From contig NZ_JQLN01000002.1 in assembly GCF_000744225.1 (NCBI RefSeq), positions 1 through 64,000 on the forward strand: a DNA stretch of 64,000 bases, written 5' to 3'. The translations under genes were made by a program, and so were the position numbers. The notes under the pieces are model-generated. The model was not told the DNA's origin, did no database searches, and saw only the letters and a list, made by a program, of their open reading frames with translations. This stretch comes from Kitasatospora mediocidica KCTC 9733. GTDB lineage: Bacteria > Actinomycetota > Actinomycetes > Streptomycetales > Streptomycetaceae. Positions within the stretch are counted from its first letter, which is position 1. Every line of letters starts with the position of its first letter. Shown piece after piece: positions 59,790 to 64,000 of the stretch.

Positions 59790-62146
59790 CCTCCCCGACC
59801 GACACCACCCTCGCTCCGCCGGACGCCGCCGCGGAATCCAGCTCCCCCGAGGACGCGCAGAGCCCGTCCGGCCCGGCCCAGCCGTTCGGCCTCGGCAGCT
59901 CGCCGTTGCGCACCGACGCGCTCCCCAAGGCGCTCGGCATCTACCCGTTCGCCGCCGACCTCTGGGCCGAGGGCCTGCTCTGGGGCGCCGTGCTGCGCTC
60001 CCCGCACCCGCACGCCCGGATCGTCGCGATCGACACCGCGGCCGCGCTCGCGATCCCCGGCGTGCACGCCGTGGTGACCGCCGCCGACCTGCCGGCGGGT
60101 CCGCAGAGCGCCGACGGGTCCGCCGAGGAGGCCCGGGGCCCGGTCGGCGACCGGCCGGTGCTCGCCGCCGGAGTGGTCCGCCACCACGGTGAGCCGGTCG
60201 CCGCGGTCGCCGCCGACCACCCCGACACCGCGCGGCTGGCCGCCGCCTCGATCGTGGTCGAGTACGAGGTGCTGGACGCCCTCACCGACCCCGAACAGGC
60301 CTTCCACGCGCCCCCGCTGCACCCGGACGGAAACCTCTTCCGGCACCTCCCGCTGCGCAGCGGCGACCCGGAGGTGGTCGGCGAGGTGATCGTCGAGGGC
60401 CTCTACCAGGTCGGCCGCCAGGACCCGGCCCCGATCGGCGCCGAGGCCGGGCTCGCGGTGCCGCGCCCGGACGGCGGCGTCGAGCTGCACCTGTCCTCCA
60501 CCGACCCGCACGGCGACCGTGAGCGCACCGCCGCCTGCCTCGGCCTGGAGCCGGACCGGGTCCGCCTGGTGGTCACCGGCGTGCCCGGCGCCACCGCCGA
60601 CCGCGAGGACCTGTCCTTCCAGGTCACCCTGGCCCTGCTCGCGCTGCGCACCGGCCGGCCGGTGAAGATGACCCTCACCCGTGAGGAGTCCTTCCAGTCG
60701 CACGCCACCCGCCACCCGGCGCTGCTGCGCTACCGTCACCACGCCGACGCCCAGGGCAAGCTGCTCAAGGTGGAGGCCCAGATCCTGCTGGACGGCGGCG
60801 CCTACGCCGACGTCTCCGCCGAGGCGCTGGCCGCCGCGACGGCGTTCTCGGTCGGCCCGTACGTCTGCCCGAACGTCTTCGTCGACGCCTGGGCGGTGCG
60901 CACCAACAACCCGCCGGCCGGCCGGATGCGCGGCGAGGGCGCCCTGCAGACCTGCTTCGCCTACGAGTCGCAGCTCGACCAGCTGGCCGCCCGGATCGGG
61001 GTCGAGCCGCTGGAGATCCGCCGGCGCAACGTGCTCGCCACCGGTGACGCGATGCCCACCGGACAGGCCGTCACCTGCCCGGCACCGGTGGCCGCGCTGC
61101 TCGACGCCGTCGCGACCTCCCCGCTGCCCGCCCTCCCGATGGACGAGCCCGACACCGACTGGCTGCTGCCCGGCGGCCCCGGCGGCGCGGGCGACCCCTC
61201 CGCCGTGCGGCGCGGCATCGGCTACGCGGTGGGCATGGTGCACATGCTCGGCGCCGAGGGCGAGGACGAGGTCTCCACCGCGACCGTCCGGGTCAGCGGC
61301 GACCACGCCACCGTGATCTGCGCGGCCGTCGACTCCGGGCAGGGCTTCGCGACCCTGGCCCGGCAGATCGTGCAGTCGGTGCTCGGGGTCGCCGAGGTCT
61401 ACGTCGCGCCGGTGGACAGCGACCAGTCGATCGCCGGCCCCTCGGCCCGCGGCCGGCACACCTGGGTCTCCGGCGGCGCCGTCGAGCGGGCCGCGCTGAT
61501 GGTCCGCCACCAGCTGCTGCAGCCGATCGCCGCCAACTTCGGGATGTCCGTCGAGCTGCTGTCGATCGCCGACGGCAAGATCACCTCCTACGACGGCGTG
61601 CTGGGCATGCCGGTCACCGAGGCGCTGGAGGGCAAGGAGCTCTGGGCCACCGCCCAGTGCCGCCCGCACCCGACCGAGCCGCTGGACGAGGCCGGGCAGG
61701 GCGACGCCTTCGTCTCGATCGCCTTCTGCGCGATGCGCGCGGTGGTCGACGTGGACATCGAGCTCGGGGCCGTCCGGGTGGTCGATGTGACCGTGGCCCA
61801 GGACGTCGGCCGGGCGCTGAACCCCGGCCAGATCGAGGACCGGATCGAGGCGGGGGTGGCCCAGGGCGTCGGCCTGGCCCTGCTGGAGGACCTGCGCACC
61901 TCCGGCGGCCTGCTCGTCAACCCGTCCCTCACCGGCTACCGGCTGCCCACCGCCCTGGACACTCCCGACGTGCGGATCGCCGCCCTGCTGGAGGAGCGCG
62001 ACGTGGTCGCCACCTTCGGCGCCAAGGCGGTCAGCGCCGTCCCCGCCGTGGTGGCCCCCGCCGCCATCGCCGCCGCCGTCCGCGCGGCCACCGGCCTCCC
62101 GGTCGGCCGCCTCCCCATCCAGCCGGAGGACGCCGTGGTGGCGTGA
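59786..62146 (+). CDS. Xanthine dehydrogenase-like molybdopterin-binding subunit lacking canonical catalytic motifs
   Basis: A 786-aa protein with the aldehyde oxidase/XDH fold: ALGIYPFAADLWAEGLLWGAVLRSPHPHARI (about 50-80) and TGRPVKMTLTREESF (about 290). Three hallmark motifs are altered. The GGGFGGKE loop reads TGVPGATADRED (about 264-276). The MRGFG.PQ loop reads MRGEGALQ (about 381). The catalytic GAKGVGEP reads GAKAVSAVP (745-753), with Ala at the position of the Glu that activates the Mo ligand in known enzymes. It may be a pseudo-enzyme or have a different reaction. A true XDH assignment is not supported. Confidence 0.85.
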   Translation: MTSPTDTTLAPPDAAAESSSPEDAQSPSGPAQPFGLGSSPLRTDALPKALGIYPFAADLWAEGLLWGAVLRSPHPHARIVAIDTAAALAIPGVHAVVTAADLPAGPQSADGSAEEARGPVGDRPVLAAGVVRHHGEPVAAVAADHPDTARLAAASIVVEYEVLDALTDPEQAFHAPPLHPDGNLFRHLPLRSGDPEVVGEVIVEGLYQVGRQDPAPIGAEAGLAVPRPDGGVELHLSSTDPHGDRERTAACLGLEPDRVRLVVTGVPGATADREDLSFQVTLALLALRTGRPVKMTLTREESFQSHATRHPALLRYRHHADAQGKLLKVEAQILLDGGAYADVSAEALAAATAFSVGPYVCPNVFVDAWAVRTNNPPAGRMRGEGALQTCFAYESQLDQLAARIGVEPLEIRRRNVLATGDAMPTGQAVTCPAPVAALLDAVATSPLPALPMDEPDTDWLLPGGPGGAGDPSAVRRGIGYAVGMVHMLGAEGEDEVSTATVRVSGDHATVICAAVDSGQGFATLARQIVQSVLGVAEVYVAPVDSDQSIAGPSARGRHTWVSGGAVERAALMVRHQLLQPIAANFGMSVELLSIADGKITSYDGVLGMPVTEALEGKELWATAQCRPHPTEPLDEAGQGDAFVSIAFCAMRAVVDVDIELGAVRVVDVTVAQDVGRALNPGQIEDRIEAGVAQGVGLALLEDLRTSGGLLVNPSLTGYRLPTALDTPDVRIAALLEERDVVATFGAKAVSAVPAVVAPAAIAAAVRAATGLPVGRLPIQPEDAVVA

Positions 62147-62165
62147 GCCAGCCGCGCGGCTGTGC

Positions 62166-62207
62166 GCGCGGGAAGTCGGCGAAACCGACTTCCCGCGCCA
62201 TTTTTTT
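62166..62207 (+). terminator. Intrinsic terminator of the molybdoenzyme-like operon
   Basis: A 14-bp perfect stem (62166-62179 with 62185-62198) with a CGAAA loop is followed by CATTTTTTT. It lies 20 nt after the large-subunit stop. A 10-bp tandem repeat ATCCGCCGCT follows at about 62207-62230. Confidence 0.92.
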
Positions 62208-62299
62208 ATCCGCCGCTATCCGCCGCTATTCGCCGTACGAAAATGCGGAATAACCGGGCGGCATTCTGCTGCCGACCGGTCGTTCCGCTGATCAATTCG

Positions 62300-62374
62300 T
62301 GGAGGCCATGGCGGGAATCGAACCCGCGTAAGCCGCTTTGCAGGCGGCTCCCTGAACCACTCGGGCACACGGCC
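62300..62374 (-). tRNA. tRNA-Cys (anticodon GCA)
   Basis: On the minus strand the acceptor GGCCGTG pairs with CATGGCC, followed by discriminator T and encoded CCA (62302-62300). The anticodon stem GCCGC/GCGGC holds the loop CTGCAAA, giving anticodon GCA. The T-arm is GCGGGTTCGATTCCCGC. It decodes both UGC and UGU. Confidence 0.96.
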
Positions 62375-62379
62375 GTGCT

Positions 62380-62399
62380 GAGTGCTCTGGCGAGCGCTC
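62380..62399 (-). other. Hairpin between the Cys-rich micro-ORF and tRNA-Cys
   Basis: On the minus strand GAGCGCTC and GAGCACTC form an 8-bp stem with one C-A mismatch and a GCCA loop. It fills the 27 nt between the micro-ORF stop and the tRNA 5' end. It could be an attenuator or a processing signal. Confidence 0.4.
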
Positions 62400-62401
62400 G
62401 G

Positions 62402-62485
62402 TCAGGCGTGGTGACAGGCGGGACAACACGCCTGGGAGTGGCGACAGGAGAGGGCGGTGGCGGTGTGACGAATGGTGTCGTTCAT
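62402..62485 (-). CDS. Cys/His-rich 27-residue micro-ORF upstream of tRNA-Cys
   Basis: The ATG at 62485-62483 has a perfect GGAGAGGAG ribosome site 7 nt upstream. The peptide begins MNDTIRHTATALS and ends CRHSQACCPACHHA: four Cys and five His in 27 residues. All four Cys codons are TGT, two of them adjacent, although TGC is strongly preferred in genomes of this GC content. It ends 27 nt before the tRNA-Cys gene on the same strand, and a promoter-like element lies upstream. It could be a cysteine-sensing leader peptide, or a metal- or thiol-binding micro-peptide. No known family was recognised. Confidence 0.6.
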   Translation of the reverse strand: MNDTIRHTATALSCRHSQACCPACHHA

Positions 62486-62531
62486 GGCCGGGCTCCTCTC
62501 CGTTCGGGATTCTGCGCTGCTTTCGTGATTT

Positions 62532-62562
62532 ATCTTAGGCGATCCGGCCCGGGATTCGTCAA
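62532..62562 (-). promoter_or_regulatory. Promoter candidate for micro-ORF and tRNA-Cys
   Basis: On the minus strand TTGACG (62562-62557), a 19-nt spacer and TAAGAT (62537-62532) match the HrdB consensus apart from a slightly long spacer. The start would be near 62525, giving a ~40-nt leader before the micro-ORF. Confidence 0.55.
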
Positions 62563-62592
62563 TAGCCGATTGTTAATGGCGCATGAAGTCCT

Positions 62593-62621
62593 AGGACCAG
62601 CGAACGAGAGATCATGGTCCT
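62593..62621. promoter_or_regulatory. Inverted repeat upstream of the MFS gene
   Basis: AGGACCA (62593-62599) and TGGTCCT (62615-62621) form a 7-bp inverted repeat with a 15-nt spacer, 46 nt before the MFS start and close to the minus-strand promoter. It could be the operator of a TetR- or MarR-type regulator located outside the window. Confidence 0.4.
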
Positions 62622-62666
62622 GCAGGTCAGGAGTCAACTGGCTCAACGGCACTTACCATGTTCGTT

Positions 62667-64000
62667 ATGACCACAGCCTCCACCACCTCGGTCGACCCTG
62701 CCCGTCCGGTCCCGCCCGACCAGGACGACGGCATCGGCGGGGTGCTCGGGCCCCGGCACCGGGCGCTGACCCTGGGGATCGTCTCGGTCGTCCTGCTGCT
62801 CGCGTTCGAGGCCACCGCGGTGAACACCGCGATGCCGGTCGCGGCGCGTCAGCTGCACGGGCTGGGGCTGTACGCCTTCGCGTTCTCCGGGTACTTCACC
62901 AGCACGCTCTTCGCGATGGTGCTGTCGGGGGAGTGGTGCGACCGGCGCGGGCCGATGGTGCCGCTCTTCGCGGGGATCGGGATCTTCGCGGTCGGCCTGG
63001 TGGTGGCCGGCACGGCGGCCGGGATGTGGATCTTCGTCGGCGGCCGGGCGATCCAGGGGCTGGGCGGAGGGCTGGTGATCGTCGCGCTCTACGTGGTGGT
63101 CGGCCGGGCGTTTCCGGAGCGGCTGCGTCCGGCGGTCTTCGCGGCCTTCTCGTCGGCCTGGGTGCTGCCGTCGATCATCGGACCGGTGGTCTCCGGCGCG
63201 GTCACCCAGCACCTGGGCTGGCGCTGGGTCTTCCTGTCCGTCCCGGTGCTGGTGGTGCTGCCGCTGGCCGTGATGGGCCCGGCGCTGCGGCGATCCGAGC
63301 GGGCGCAGGCGGCCGCCGCGCCGCAGCCGGGTCCGCGCGGCGCGCTGGACCGGCGCCGGATCGGGCTCGCCGCGATGGCCGCGTTCGGCGCCGGCCTGCT
63401 CCAGTACGCCGGTCAGCGACTGGACCTGATCGGACTGCTCCCGGCGTTCGCGGGCGTGGGACTGCTGGTCCCCGCCGTTGTCCGGCTGCTGCCGGCCGGC
63501 ACGCTGCGGGCGTCGCGCGGGCTGCCCACGCTGATCCTGCTGCGCGGGGTGGCGGCGGGCGCGTTCTTCGCGGCGGAGGCGTTCATCCCGCTGATGATGG
63601 TCACCCAGCGGCATCTCTCGCCGACCCTGGCCGGCCTGACCCTGACCAGCGGCGGGCTGTCCTGGGCGCTCGGTTCCTGGCTGCAGGGCCGCCCGGCCGC
63701 CGAGCGCCATCGCGAGGGGCTGATCCGGCTGGGCTTCCTGCTGACCGCGGTCGCCATCGCGGGTGCCGCGCTGGTGCTGGTTCCGGCCGCGCCCACCTGG
63801 ACGGCGGCGGTGGCCTGGGCGGTCGGCGGCATCGGGATGGGCATGTCGATCGCCAGCATCAGCGTGCTGATGATGAAGCTCTCGCCCCCCGAGGCGGCCG
63901 GCGCCAACTCGGCCTCGCTGCAGATGTCCGACGCGCTGGGCAACGTCCTGCTGGTGGGCCTTGCCGGCGTGCTCTTCTCGGCGCTGGGCGGCGGCGCGGT
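62667..64000 (+). CDS. MFS transporter, 3' end outside window
   Basis: At least 444 aa, still open at the window end. The start is ATG 62667 (ATG 62658 is in frame). TACCAT at 62654-62659 is a good -10 that would place the transcript start at this ATG (leaderless). The visible hydrophobic segments match a drug:H+ antiporter. The motif A-like GEWCDRRGPMVPLF lies between TM2 and TM3, and motif C-like PSIIGPVVSG is in TM5. Substrate unknown; an efflux pump is the most likely role. Confidence 0.9.
   Translation, partial: MTTASTTSVDPARPVPPDQDDGIGGVLGPRHRALTLGIVSVVLLLAFEATAVNTAMPVAARQLHGLGLYAFAFSGYFTSTLFAMVLSGEWCDRRGPMVPLFAGIGIFAVGLVVAGTAAGMWIFVGGRAIQGLGGGLVIVALYVVVGRAFPERLRPAVFAAFSSAWVLPSIIGPVVSGAVTQHLGWRWVFLSVPVLVVLPLAVMGPALRRSERAQAAAAPQPGPRGALDRRRIGLAAMAAFGAGLLQYAGQRLDLIGLLPAFAGVGLLVPAVVRLLPAGTLRASRGLPTLILLRGVAAGAFFAAEAFIPLMMVTQRHLSPTLAGLTLTSGGLSWALGSWLQGRPAAERHREGLIRLGFLLTAVAIAGAALVLVPAAPTWTAAVAWAVGGIGMGMSIASISVLMMKLSPPEAAGANSASLQMSDALGNVLLVGLAGVLFSALGGGA

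Overview
The window is a high-GC chromosomal segment from a streptomycete-type actinomycete (Streptomyces, Kitasatospora or a close relative; the genus cannot be fixed from sequence alone). The evidence is strong third-position GC bias, frequent GTG and TTG starts, an actinobacterial 23S rRNA, and gene order close to one S. coelicolor core region: mtrA-mtrB-lpqB, comF-like, hpf, secA, NAD-glutamate dehydrogenase, pkaA-pkaB-prfB, ftsE-ftsX, smpB-ssrA, malic enzyme, hup, murA.

Layout. 1-3170 is the 3' end of an rRNA operon (23S, 5S, terminator). 3269-3934 is a shortened IS630-type transposase gene. 3968-9440 is a minus-strand operon of membrane proteins with a MoxR ATPase and a DUF58 protein. 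9679-14336 is mtrA-mtrB-lpqB, followed by comF-like (minus), hpf and a NarL-type regulator. 17219-19025 holds an AlkZ/YcaQ-like glycosylase and a GNAT acetyltransferase (minus). 19250-31273 holds secA, an Rv3235-family gene (minus), DUF6912, a HAD hydrolase, P5C dehydrogenase and the giant NAD-GDH. 31530-39109 holds an FHA/FtsK ATPase (minus) divergent from pkaA-pkaB-prfB. 39190-47823 holds a small zinc-ribbon membrane protein (minus), ftsE-ftsX, an S41 protease gene with an apparent frameshift, smpB, a membrane esterase, tmRNA and a HelD-like helicase. 48230-57159 holds malic enzyme, hup, a two-component system, murA (minus), AlgH, DUF3039 and a GH20 hexosaminidase. 57478-62146 is a three-gene molybdenum-hydroxylase-like operon. 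62300-62562 is a minus-strand unit of promoter, Cys/His-rich micro-ORF and tRNA-Cys. A truncated MFS transporter gene ends the window.

Functional themes. Envelope and division: MtrAB-LpqB, SecA, FtsEX, S41 protease, PkaA/PkaB, FHA-ATPase, MurA. Ribosome and RNA polymerase maintenance: Hpf, RF2, SmpB, tmRNA, HelD. Carbon and nitrogen flow around glutamate and malate: P5CDH, NAD-GDH, malic enzyme.

Most worth a second look: (i) a 27-codon ORF with four Cys codons, all TGT, ending 27 nt before tRNA-Cys on the same strand, which may be a cysteine-sensing leader; (ii) a xanthine-dehydrogenase-like operon whose large subunit lacks the catalytic glutamate motif and whose 2Fe-2S subunit has a long disordered tail; (iii) the S41 protease whose signal peptide lies in another frame; (iv) the shortened IS630-type gene beside the rRNA operon. 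Promoter and operator calls are by eye and tentative.
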